DNA of 12,937 bases from Bulleidia sp. (GTDB lineage: Bacteria > Bacillota_I > Bacilli_A > Erysipelotrichales > Erysipelotrichaceae), in assembly GCA_016293365.1 (NCBI GenBank), contig JAEDEK010000052.1, forward strand, positions 1-12,937, in the 5' to 3' direction. The first letter of the stretch is position 1. The number at the start of each line of letters is the position of its first letter. Below, piece after piece: positions 1 to 6,966 of this stretch. A program made the translations under genes and the position numbers. The notes under the pieces are model-generated. The model saw only the letters and a list, made by a program, of their open reading frames with translations, ran no database searches and had not been told where the DNA came from.

Positions 1-782
1 GGCAGATCCGGAAATTCAGCCTGCAGTTTTTCCTGCCACTGTGCCTTCTCCTCTTCACTCATATATGTATAAGCCATAGCGACTGCCAGCTCACCCTTTT
101 CTGCATATTCACGAAATCTTGTATCCAGATCCTCTTTCAGATGCTCAACCATGATCCTGAATGCCGCCTTCATGCCTCTGGCTTTCGAACATGTATCCAG
201 TTTTTCTCCCTGAATGGTGAGTACAGGTTTAATCTGCAGAAGAGATCCCAGCATCGCTACACCAGGTGTGATTCTGCCGCCTTTGACAAGATATTTCAGT
301 GTATTGACTGTAATGTAGATCGTAGCATTCAGACTGTCCTGTTCCAGCAGTTCTCTGATTTCCACAGCGCTCTTCCCTTCATTTCTATAGGCAACAGCAT
401 CCATGACAGATAACATCTGGGTAACGGATATTCTGTGGTTATCCACAACCTGCACTTTTCCTTTGAACTCCTTTGCGAACATGATTGCACTGGCACATGA
501 GCCGCTTAAGCCGCTTGTCATTGGAATATAGACAAGTTCTTCATATTCTTTGAGTATTTCCTTCCACATGGCGGTTAAGGATGCTACGGATGGCTGTGAA
601 CTTGTAACATCCGCATCGTTTTCCTGACTGGTATAGAAGAATTCCGGTTCGATATCCTCGTTTTCAATATATGTTTTTCCATCGATAATTACAGGCATAT
701 TCAGCATGAATACGTCCATTTTCTTTGCCTGTTGAATGGAGATACCAGCATTGCTGTCGGTCATAATTGCTGTTTTTTTCAT
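1..782 (-). CDS. DegV family protein (fatty-acid-binding, FakB-like), 3' end cut by window edge
   Basis: Translating the minus strand from the ATG at 782 gives 260 uninterrupted codons that run off position 1, so the C-terminus is missing. The protein begins MKKTAIMTDSNAGIS, the usual DegV opening, and carries the family landmarks: TSQPS at about residues 61-65, SGLSGSCASA (about 89-98, compare SGLSGTYQSA), VVDNHRIS, and LKYLVKGGRI near residue 170. Known DegV/FakB proteins are soluble, bind one fatty acid and present it to the fatty-acid kinase FakA for phosphorylation and entry into phospholipid synthesis; some have other or unknown ligands. The ligand here cannot be read from the sequence. 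A purine-rich GTGGGG about 9 bases upstream is a weak ribosome site. The gene is divergent from a TetR-type regulator, which may control it. Confidence 0.9.
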   Translation of the reverse strand, partial: MKKTAIMTDSNAGISIQQAKKMDVFMLNMPVIIDGKTYIENEDIEPEFFYTSQENDADVTSSQPSVASLTAMWKEILKEYEELVYIPMTSGLSGSCASAIMFAKEFKGKVQVVDNHRISVTQMLSVMDAVAYRNEGKSAVEIRELLEQDSLNATIYITVNTLKYLVKGGRITPGVAMLGSLLQIKPVLTIQGEKLDTCSKARGMKAAFRIMVEHLKEDLDTRFREYAEKGELAVAMAYTYMSEEEKAQWQEKLQAEFPDL

Positions 783-799
783 TCGTTACTACCCCACTG

Positions 800-828
800 T
801 TTATACACGTGTTAAAATTCTAACAGAA
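800..828 (-). promoter_or_regulatory. Possible promoter of the degV-type gene
   Basis: Read on the minus strand, TATAAA at 800-805 is a fair -10 box, with TTCTGT at 823-828 as a weak -35 box 17 bases away. The predicted RNA start would lie only about 11 bases before the ATG at 782, so the leader would be very short. The inverted repeat at 810-825 fills the spacer. The -35 match is poor, so this is tentative. Confidence 0.35.
810..825. promoter_or_regulatory. 16-bp inverted repeat, candidate TetR-type operator
   Basis: TGTTAAAATTCTAACA reads as TGTTA...TAACA with only one mismatched pair in the inner six bases. It lies between the divergent degV-type and TetR-type genes and overlaps the putative degV promoter spacer. 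TetR proteins usually bind palindromes of this size next to their own gene, so this is the best operator candidate. The binding is inferred. Confidence 0.5.
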
Positions 829-847
829 CGGAAATAAAAACCATATG

Positions 848-865
848 ACAGATTTGATGATCTGT
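848..865. promoter_or_regulatory. Inverted repeat ACAGAT-6-ATCTGT upstream of the TetR gene
   Basis: Perfect 6-bp arms (848-853 and 860-865) are separated by six bases and end nine bases before the ATG at 875. It has the same spacing style as the repeat at 810-825 but a different arm sequence. It could be a second operator for autoregulation, or a small hairpin at the start of the regulator mRNA. It has no T-tract, so it is not a terminator. Confidence 0.35.
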
Positions 866-874
866 TAAAGTAAC

Positions 875-1468
875 ATGTCAAGAAATATGGAAGACAGAAG
901 AATTCAGAAAACAAAACAGCTCCTGCAGAGTACACTGCTTCATCTGCTGGAAGAAAAAACATTTGAAAAAATCAACGTGACTGAAATATGCCAGAAGGCA
1001 GGCGTATCCCGCATTACATTCTATACACATTATGCCGATAAGTATGAACTGGCAGATGATCTGTTTGAGCAGTATGTCATCAAGGCAAAAGCCATGTTTG
1101 TTATCCGGGAAAAAGCCGATAATCCACAGGGGGATTCCTTGAAAAGCTACTGTAATATTCTGGATACGATACTGGATATCCTGTCGCAGAATCAGTCTTT
1201 CTTTTCCATCATCGCAACAGACAGAAATCCATATTTAAGTCTGCATCTGTATGATACAGTTCTCAAAACCATAGAGGAAAGAACAATTCTGGAAAGCCAC
1301 CGTCATACACTGCGTTACTCACCAGCCCAGATTACAGGATTTCTCTGTTATGGACTGGCCGGTTTTTTAAACGAAAGCATCAAGGAAAACGGAGACAGAG
1401 ACACTGTACGTGCCCAGTGCAGACAGTTATTGAAAGACATTCTGCGCTCCACAGCAATCATCGAATGA
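875..1468 (+). CDS. TetR/AcrR family transcriptional regulator
   Basis: A 197-residue cytoplasmic DNA-binding protein of normal TetR length. The N-terminal helix-turn-helix covers about residues 8-58; the segment 'INVTEICQKAGVSRITFYTHY' region (about 33-53) is the classic TetR recognition motif, followed by 'DKYEL' as in most members. Residues from about 75 on are the variable helical ligand-binding and dimer domain, from which no ligand can be inferred. No good ribosome site precedes the ATG at 875; Met5 (887) is an alternative start. It is divergent from a DegV-family gene, with two inverted repeats between them, and only 48 bases precede the next gene. It probably represses itself and the divergent gene, perhaps in response to a lipid or fatty acyl compound; that ligand is a guess from context. 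Confidence 0.9.
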   Translation: MSRNMEDRRIQKTKQLLQSTLLHLLEEKTFEKINVTEICQKAGVSRITFYTHYADKYELADDLFEQYVIKAKAMFVIREKADNPQGDSLKSYCNILDTILDILSQNQSFFSIIATDRNPYLSLHLYDTVLKTIEERTILESHRHTLRYSPAQITGFLCYGLAGFLNESIKENGDRDTVRAQCRQLLKDILRSTAIIE

Positions 1469-1516
1469 TTCCCTGTGACTGACTGCACTGTCCACAGCCC
1501 GGAATGATTTCTTTTT

Positions 1517-2752
1517 ATGAGTATTTCTGCTATAGTTATGACCATGAAGCTGCAGCTGTTCCAGAAGAAAAAAGAATATGTGCTGATGCACAGGAAAACC
1601 CCGGTCCTTCTTTTCACCTGTGATCCTTTGACTCTTACCGTCACATCCATGATAGAAACATACAATCCACTTCATCTGCCAATCGGCATCCGTAAAGGAG
1701 GCAGAATTCAGATCAGCCTGCTTCAACAGTGGCTCAAAGACCGCATGATTCCTGAAAGTGCAATAGATCTTCAGAAAACGCTGAACGCCCTTTCTGTTTC
1801 TGATTATCGTGATCTTTTTTTCAAGGCTTATGGAATCTCTTTAAGTGATACATACTGGTTTATGGAAAAAGGCCAGCATATCAGCTGGTTGGCAATCAGC
1901 CCGTATCATCATTCCTATGATTTGTCCAGTTTCATGGCAGCAAGGTTTACCGGCAGCCCCCAGCCTGCATCTGCAGCCATCAGTCCCTCAATCATGCTTG
2001 AAGGCAATCAGAAAAAGGCATGGATCCAGGAAAATGACCATTTCCTGCTGTATAAAGGAAGTGATGATCCATACCATATGGATCCGATTCATCACTGGCT
2101 TGCCGGAAGAATTGCTGAACTGCTTGATCTGCATGTATGCCGATATGAAGTACGCACATACCAGGATGAAATCGTGTCCGTCTGTCCGTGCTTTACAAAG
2201 GAGCATACCGATGCCGTATCCGTCAGCTCCATTCTTTCTTCCATTTCTTCCCGTCCTTACCAGCTTTCCATAGATTCCTTCATCCGTGCTCTGCAGGATC
2301 ACCAGATCAAAGATGCAGAAAAGAAAATCAGTGATATGCTTCTGCTGGATTACCTGATGATGAAACCGGACCGCAGTCTGAAAGATATGGCCGTGGAAAT
2401 CGATGCCCGTAACGGACAGTGGCTGGATATGATACCATCGTACAGTTACAGCCATACTCTTGGTTCTTTGATTCAGGAACATCAGATGGAACACTATGAA
2501 CATCAGGCTGTCTGCAGACTCTTCAATGCATCTTCGATCAGTTTCGAATCCATGCTTCCGTACATCCATTTTACGGATTATGACCTTTCATCTTTGAAGA
2601 AGATTCCATTGGAATATGGAAATAAACTGGTGGAGTATCAGCAGTCAACAGGTATGAGCGACCATAGAATTGAACTGCAGTACCAATTGATCTATAAAAG
2701 AATCCGATCTGTTCTCAAAGCAGCCCGCGCCAGCCGCAGAATAATACAGTAA
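1517..2752 (+). CDS. HipA-like kinase-fold protein with degenerate active site
   Basis: A 411-residue soluble protein resembling HipA-type kinases found beside regulators in Bacillota. Similar blocks include 'YVLMHRKTPVLLF' (21-33), 'LPIGI' (54-58), 'ISLSDTYWF' (107-115), 'ISPSIMLEGNQKKAW' (155-169) and 'LLYKG' (177-181). HipA kinases phosphorylate glutamyl-tRNA synthetase or other targets using an N-x-DRHxxN catalytic loop and a later DxG. Here the loop reads KPDRSLKD (283-290): the Asp remains at 285, His is Ser, and the Asn position is Asp290. The DxG region reads PSYSYSHTL (307-315) with no Asp. It may therefore be a pseudokinase. No HipB-like partner is visible; the neighbour is a TetR regulator. 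No clear ribosome site fits the ATG at 1517, and Met10 (1544) is also possible. The fold assignment is by recalled family pattern. Confidence 0.6.
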   Translation: MSISAIVMTMKLQLFQKKKEYVLMHRKTPVLLFTCDPLTLTVTSMIETYNPLHLPIGIRKGGRIQISLLQQWLKDRMIPESAIDLQKTLNALSVSDYRDLFFKAYGISLSDTYWFMEKGQHISWLAISPYHHSYDLSSFMAARFTGSPQPASAAISPSIMLEGNQKKAWIQENDHFLLYKGSDDPYHMDPIHHWLAGRIAELLDLHVCRYEVRTYQDEIVSVCPCFTKEHTDAVSVSSILSSISSRPYQLSIDSFIRALQDHQIKDAEKKISDMLLLDYLMMKPDRSLKDMAVEIDARNGQWLDMIPSYSYSHTLGSLIQEHQMEHYEHQAVCRLFNASSISFESMLPYIHFTDYDLSSLKKIPLEYGNKLVEYQQSTGMSDHRIELQYQLIYKRIRSVLKAARASRRIIQ

Positions 2753-2757
2753 ATGTG

Positions 2758-2791
2758 AAAAGAAGCCTGGAAGACAACCAGACTTCTTTTT
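2758..2791. terminator. Bidirectional rho-independent terminator between convergent genes
   Basis: A hairpin with arms AAAAGAAGCCTGG and CCAGACTTCTTTT (one C/A mismatch) around a seven-base loop ends in a T-run on the plus strand and, because the arms start with A, in a T-run on the minus strand too. It sits between the stop of the HipA-like gene (2752) and the stop of the convergent ABC permease (2793) and can serve both. Confidence 0.85.
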
Positions 2792-2792
2792 C

Positions 2793-4031
2793 TTAACGGA
2801 CCGTTCTGATCCGATCCACAACACGGTTATAGAACTGCAGTGATACAACCATGCAGATGACAAGCGGAAGCAGATAACATCCACTGACAAGTGCAAGCTG
2901 TGGCAATGTAATGGCAGCTCTGCTTATATGAGAAACAGTCACCGGAAGATAGATCACAGTGAAAAACAGCAGAGTTGTACCATAGATACTGAATACTTCC
3001 TTACGAAGAATCTGTTTCAGCTGTTCCTTTGTATAGCCTATATGGAGCAGTGTTCCAAGCTTGGCTCCCCTTCTGACCTGCTCGGTTGTGTACTGAAACA
3101 GGTAGGCAAACCATAACAGGAAGGATACCATACAGCAGGAAAGCAGAATCGTAACGGTAAACACGTTGGATCCTCCTGCCTGATCCAGTAAGGCATATAC
3201 AAACAAAGTCGATCCATTGACCAGAATCAGGTTCTTCTTCATGTAACGTACATTCATACGATGGAACCCGATATGAATGTTTTTAAAGGCGTCGCTGATA
3301 TGGCGATCCATCTGATCATTCAGATATGGAACCCATGCTCCATCAAATATCATTGCAAAGACAACAATGCAGAAACCAGCACAGATGACAGATGGTTTCA
3401 AAGGATCAAACAGCAGGAGTAACGGTGCCACATACAGTGGAATCAGAATGATGCGTTTCAGTTTCTCTGCATTTTTTCCACCTCTGACTGTCAGAACATT
3501 GGATTTGCCTGATACCATCTCACTCTGCATATTGAACATCATGCCTGCAGCACTCTTATAGGTAAAGCTCAGGTTGAACAGAAGAATCCAGAAGATGATC
3601 AGTCCGATCACTACCGCAATACGGATCATTGCATCACCTGTAATCGTAATGGAAGTACCAAGCAGGTTGTTGATCACAGGCATCAATGCCCATCCGATTC
3701 CAATCCCTGCAGGTAAGGCAAGCAGAAGCAGGAAAACAACCTGAATCAGCAGATAGAATGAGAGGTATGTATAGGTAGCTCCACAGATCAGTCTTACCGC
3801 AAGATCCTTGGCTCGACTGGTCATGTAAAAGTGATTGACAAAGAAAATATCTACTGTACAGACAATGACCATGAATACTGTAACGATCGTCATGACCCCT
3901 TCTTCACCTATTTCATAGGACAGATTGAAGAACAGGAAGATAAAGATCGTAGTCAGCAGAAACGTAAGCCAGAAAAAGAAGGCACGAAACAGGTCATTAC
4001 GTACAGAACGTAAAGCCTCTTGAAAGATCAT
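2793..4031 (-). CDS. ABC transporter permease, FtsX/BceB-like without large extracellular domain (second copy)
   Basis: A 412-residue integral membrane protein with about ten predicted helices (roughly 16-37, 46-66, 89-118, 135-158, 193-208, 212-229, 266-283, 292-312, 347-365, 379-399). Two FtsX-like coupling segments follow cytoplasmic loops: 'LAVRLICGATYTYL' (77-90) and 'AKLGTLLHIGYTKEQLKQIL' (323-342). BceB-type antimicrobial-peptide permeases have this ten-helix plan but carry a domain of about 200 residues after helix 7; here that loop (284-291) is only a few residues, so the protein is about 230 residues shorter. It is a diverged paralogue of the permease at 4819-6102, sharing for example 'NLSFTYKSAA' versus 'NLSFAYRNSA'. 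The start overlaps the ATPase stop by four bases, with GGAG about 11 bases upstream. The substrate is unknown. Confidence 0.85.
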   Translation of the reverse strand: MIFQEALRSVRNDLFRAFFFWLTFLLTTIFIFLFFNLSYEIGEEGVMTIVTVFMVIVCTVDIFFVNHFYMTSRAKDLAVRLICGATYTYLSFYLLIQVVFLLLLALPAGIGIGWALMPVINNLLGTSITITGDAMIRIAVVIGLIIFWILLFNLSFTYKSAAGMMFNMQSEMVSGKSNVLTVRGGKNAEKLKRIILIPLYVAPLLLLFDPLKPSVICAGFCIVVFAMIFDGAWVPYLNDQMDRHISDAFKNIHIGFHRMNVRYMKKNLILVNGSTLFVYALLDQAGGSNVFTVTILLSCCMVSFLLWFAYLFQYTTEQVRRGAKLGTLLHIGYTKEQLKQILRKEVFSIYGTTLLFFTVIYLPVTVSHISRAAITLPQLALVSGCYLLPLVICMVVSLQFYNRVVDRIRTVR

Positions 4032-4810
4032 TTTGTCAGAATCTCCATAGATTCACGGGAGTTCAGTTCCACGATTTTCTTGAAGTATTCATCCTGGCTG
4101 CTTTCTCCTCTGACCATCTCAGACTCGATGTTACCATCCTTGATATAGATCAGTCTGGAAGAATAGGATGCAATCAGAGCATCATGGGTTACCATGACAA
4201 TGGTGACACCATTGTTTCTGTTGAGCTCCTGCAGAATTTTCAGCAGTTCAGAAGAGTTGACGGAGTCGAGGTTACCTGTCGGTTCATCGGCTACGATGAT
4301 ACGTGGATGATTGACAAGAGCACGACAGATGGATGCACGCTGTCTTTGACCACCGGAACATTCATTCGGATATTTCTTCAACAGCATGTCAATCTTCATT
4401 TCCTTTGCCAGTTCATTGACACGTGCTTCAATCCTGTCTTTGGAAACATGAGCCAAAGCCAATGGCATGGCAATGTTTTCATACATGGTATGTGTATCGA
4501 GAAGATTGAAGTCCTGGAAGATAAAGCCAAGGTTTTCATAACGGAAATGACCGATTTCATTTGCTGTCATGGCACGGACATTCTTCCCGTTGATGAATAC
4601 ATTACCACCTGTACATTCATCAATTGTAGAAATGTTGTTGATGAATGTAGACTTACCGGATCCGGATGGACCCATGATAGCGACAAATTCACCTTCATAT
4701 ACCTTGAAGTTGATATTGTGCAGTGCTTCAAATTCATTTGGTGTCTGATAGTTGTAGATTTTCTTCATATTACGTGCTTCCAGCACGACTTTCTTTTCTT
4801 CCATTTCCAT
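4028..4810 (-). CDS. ABC transporter ATP-binding protein (MacB/BceA type)
   Basis: A 260-residue cytoplasmic ATPase that powers the two flanking permeases. All motifs are present: Walker A GPSGSGKST (47-55), Q-loop Gln99 in 'FIFQDFNLL', signature CSGGQ (151-155, Cys in place of the usual Leu), Walker B IIVADE (171-176) with catalytic Glu176, D-loop 'GNLDS' and switch His209. The 'ADEPTGNLDS' and 'YENIAMPLAL' style is typical of the LolD/MacB/BceA group, which works by mechanotransmission with FtsX-fold permeases. AAGGAGG precedes the ATG by four bases. It begins eight bases after the upstream permease stop and overlaps the downstream permease by four bases, so the three genes form one translationally coupled operon. 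No two-component system of the BceRS kind is visible in the window. Confidence 0.95.
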   Translation of the reverse strand: MEMEEKKVVLEARNMKKIYNYQTPNEFEALHNINFKVYEGEFVAIMGPSGSGKSTFINNISTIDECTGGNVFINGKNVRAMTANEIGHFRYENLGFIFQDFNLLDTHTMYENIAMPLALAHVSKDRIEARVNELAKEMKIDMLLKKYPNECSGGQRQRASICRALVNHPRIIVADEPTGNLDSVNSSELLKILQELNRNNGVTIVMVTHDALIASYSSRLIYIKDGNIESEMVRGESSQDEYFKKIVELNSRESMEILTK

Positions 4811-4818
4811 AATCCTCC

Positions 4819-6102
4819 TTATTTTTTACTGTTGAAAATGACTTCCATATAGAAACTGCGGTTAATGACCATACAAATCAGTTCCGGTATTACCGCACTG
4901 ATCAGAAGAATCACCATATTTGTAACAGAAAGACTGCCACCTATGATCAATGATGCGGAAAGATTGATGACATAAAACAGAATCAGTGCAATCACGATAC
5001 CATAGAACGTAAATACTTCCTTTGTGATCATCCGTTTTTCATTATCCTGCATGAATCCAATATGAGATAGTGTTCTATAGTATTTTTTTCTAAATGACAG
5101 GTCAGATGAATAGCGGAACAGAATTGCCATGGAAAGCAGTGTACTCATTGCCACATAGGTAATCAGGACAAGAACTGCATCCGTTGCGGATGTTGTAGCG
5201 ACAAGGATTGTAATCAGAAGTACACTGGTGACAATCAACAGCAGCAGATTTGTCTTGAGAATCTTCAGATCATGACGTACAAAGCCGAGATATCCTGTTT
5301 TTTCAGGATCGGTAATATGCTTTTCAATATGACTGTTCAGATATGGCATCGCCATATTTTTTATGACGTTATTCAGTCCGACAAGTGAAACTGCCGCAAA
5401 GATCATGGAAGCAGATGGGGAATAATAGAACAGACCGATTGGAATCAGGAACATTCCCAAACAGATCAGACGGTTGATGGTGCCCTGCTTTCCTTTGTTC
5501 AGATCTTCCAGGAAAGCCGTCAGAAACGGGTTGGAAGAACCTGTTTTGATTGTCTGGGAATTAAGAAGCTGAGCTGCACTGTTCCGGTAGGCAAAAGACA
5601 GATTCAGGATCAATGTCCAGAATACCACAAATGCCAGAATGCAGATCGTCCAGATCAAAGCTTCCCCTGTGATATTGATCGACATTGCTGTACCGGTAAT
5701 ATTACTCATCAGCCCCCCGATCAATGGTATGCAGATGATACCTGCCAGTATCCCCACCGGGATGGCAATTGCAACAAGGAATACAGTCTGACTCAGAAGA
5801 TACTGTGCAAGCTGTACGTACGTTGCTCCACATACAAGCCGTACTGCCAGTTCACGGGATTTGCTTTTGACGTAGAAATCATTGGCAAATACGATTTCCA
5901 CCATACACAGCACGGAACTGAATACCGCAAGGTTGGTTGCCACATCGCCTTTTGCCTGAACAAATGTCACACCCACAGCATCTGACATGGACACGACGAG
6001 GAACAGAAAGATGAACATGGATGAAATCACAAAAGTCAGCCAATAAAAAAATGAATGTATCATGTCATTTTTCAATGACATGAACGCATCATGAATAATC
6101 AT
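4819..6102 (-). CDS. ABC transporter permease, FtsX/BceB-like without large extracellular domain (first copy)
   Basis: A 427-residue membrane protein and the first gene of the transporter operon, with a strong AAGGAGG six bases before the ATG. It has about ten hydrophobic segments (roughly 15-38, 58-75, 97-131, 148-170, 211-226, 230-246, 283-302, 308-329, 364-387, 394-415). The N-terminal signature 'FFYWLTFVISSMFIFLF' and the coupling segment 'RELAVRLVCGATYVQLAQYL' (83-102) match the second permease closely, showing an old duplication. The second coupling segment is 'YRTLSHIGFMQDNEKRMI' (342-359). It also lacks the large extracellular insertion of BceB. The two permeases and the ATPase probably assemble as a heteromer; cargo and direction cannot be inferred. 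Peptide export or resistance is a family-based possibility only. Confidence 0.85.
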   Translation of the reverse strand: MIIHDAFMSLKNDMIHSFFYWLTFVISSMFIFLFLVVSMSDAVGVTFVQAKGDVATNLAVFSSVLCMVEIVFANDFYVKSKSRELAVRLVCGATYVQLAQYLLSQTVFLVAIAIPVGILAGIICIPLIGGLMSNITGTAMSINITGEALIWTICILAFVVFWTLILNLSFAYRNSAAQLLNSQTIKTGSSNPFLTAFLEDLNKGKQGTINRLICLGMFLIPIGLFYYSPSASMIFAAVSLVGLNNVIKNMAMPYLNSHIEKHITDPEKTGYLGFVRHDLKILKTNLLLLIVTSVLLITILVATTSATDAVLVLITYVAMSTLLSMAILFRYSSDLSFRKKYYRTLSHIGFMQDNEKRMITKEVFTFYGIVIALILFYVINLSASLIIGGSLSVTNMVILLISAVIPELICMVINRSFYMEVIFNSKK

Positions 6103-6123
6103 AGAGCATCCTCCTTTCGCCTA

Positions 6124-6132
6124 ATTATCACA
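6124..6132 (-). promoter_or_regulatory. Extended -10 promoter element for the ABC operon
   Basis: On the minus strand the sequence TGTGATAAT forms an extended -10 (TGn plus GATAAT). No recognisable -35 lies 17 bases upstream. It sits 22 bases before the permease start at 6102 and downstream of the terminator at 6171-6205, so it is the most likely start of the transporter mRNA. Confidence 0.5.
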
Positions 6133-6161
6133 CGGGTATGAATGTAAGTGGTTTCATAATA

Positions 6162-6171
6162 CGGAATTCCG
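6162..6171. promoter_or_regulatory. Perfect 10-bp palindrome CGGAATTCCG
   Basis: A perfect palindrome lies about 30 bases upstream of the extended -10 of the ABC operon and just beyond the T-run of the preceding terminator. The position would suit an activator site. It could also be chance; a longer symmetrical context is not present. Confidence 0.3.
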
Positions 6172-6205
6172 AAAAAAACATGACGATTTCATGTAACCGT
6201 CATGT
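6171..6205 (-). terminator. Rho-independent terminator after the ADP-ribosyltransferase-like gene
   Basis: On the minus strand, perfect arms ACATGACG and CGTCATGT flank a 12-base loop and are followed by seven T. The first arm touches the stop codon of the gene ending at 6205. It separates the four-gene cluster from the ABC transporter operon. Confidence 0.85.
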
Positions 6206-6966
6206 CATTTTTTCAACATATACTGAATCTGTTTTTTGAAAGAAAGATACGACTGTAGATCTTCTGCATGAACTGTTTCTTCTCTGTTGAGCTGCATGAT
6301 GACTCTACATGCGCTTTCAATGATTTTCTGATTCAGTTTTACAGGATGATCTGCCGTATCTGCTGAAGCAGGAAATACTTCCACCTGCGCATAGATGCGT
6401 ACAGGATTCCCGTTTCGATCCTGAATCCTTCCGTATTCTTCAGGAATAGGAATCTGTCTGACCTGAATCGGACAGTATGGACCGATCAGAAGTTCATGCT
6501 CATCTTTTTTAAGGTAATCTTCCAGCACATCCTCGAGGTGGATGCACAGCACACCTGGTTTTACATGGATTTCCAGAAATACAAGATCAGCTTTGTCTGT
6601 ATAGGAATTCAGAAATCCTCCATCACTGCAGGATATGAAAGATGTCATCGTGCCGGCCCTGCAGAACAGATGGAAGTCCACCAGCCTTTCCACACGGTAA
6701 ACGACTGTTTCCTGCTCACATGGTTTCATGCATGACAGAATCCCTTGCATGGCACCTGCAGTATCTTCATACCGGACAATCATGGAAGGATTCAGTCTTC
6801 TTCCTTCTTTGACTCTTGCCTGTTCTGTTTCAATTCCATCAAACAGCAGTGCATTGAGTGTGACATACGCTTTGGAATCAGAAAACAGTGGATCACAAGG
6901 GTCTTCGTCACGTACATCGCCGGAATAGAACTTCAGATCACGCAATGGATCTCTTTCAGAATGCAT
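6205..6966 (-). CDS. Putative ADP-ribosyltransferase-fold protein (R-S-E type)
   Basis: I do not recognise a named family, but the 253-residue protein (start at Met 6966) shows the three landmarks of R-S-E ADP-ribosyltransferases in order: Arg91 in 'VVYRVER', the Ser motif 'SFISCS' (109-114, SCS for STS), and an E-x-E motif EHE (156-158) in 'DEHELLIGPYCPIQV'. Between them, 'LVFLEIHVKPG' (128-138) fits the strand before the turn. Such enzymes move ADP-ribose from NAD to a protein or small target. No signal peptide or membrane helix is visible, so it is probably cytoplasmic. Residues 34-80 are a helical N-terminal part. The frame is open upstream to 7080, but that would overlap the esterase by 125 bases; starting at 6966 overlaps it by 11. 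It is the last gene of its cluster. Distant or inactive relatives of the fold are possible. Confidence 0.55.
   Translation of the reverse strand: MHSERDPLRDLKFYSGDVRDEDPCDPLFSDSKAYVTLNALLFDGIETEQARVKEGRRLNPSMIVRYEDTAGAMQGILSCMKPCEQETVVYRVERLVDFHLFCRAGTMTSFISCSDGGFLNSYTDKADLVFLEIHVKPGVLCIHLEDVLEDYLKKDEHELLIGPYCPIQVRQIPIPEEYGRIQDRNGNPVRIYAQVEVFPASADTADHPVKLNQKIIESACRVIMQLNREETVHAEDLQSYLSFKKQIQYMLKK

Noticed and set aside
141..413. Plus-strand open frame of 90 codons
   Set aside because: It is antisense to the DegV-family gene, whose minus-strand translation is continuous through the region and carries family motifs.
805..812. Perfect 8-bp palindrome ACACGTGT
   Set aside because: It is short and partly overlaps the stronger 16-bp repeat at 810-825; palindromes of this size are common by chance.
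1988..2569. Minus-strand open frame of 193 codons
   Set aside because: It lies wholly inside the HipA-like gene on the other strand and shows no family pattern or ribosome site.
4184..4852. Plus-strand open frame of 222 codons
   Set aside because: It lies opposite the ABC ATPase gene, which has every expected motif, and its translation (many Cys, His and Phe) has no recognisable domain.
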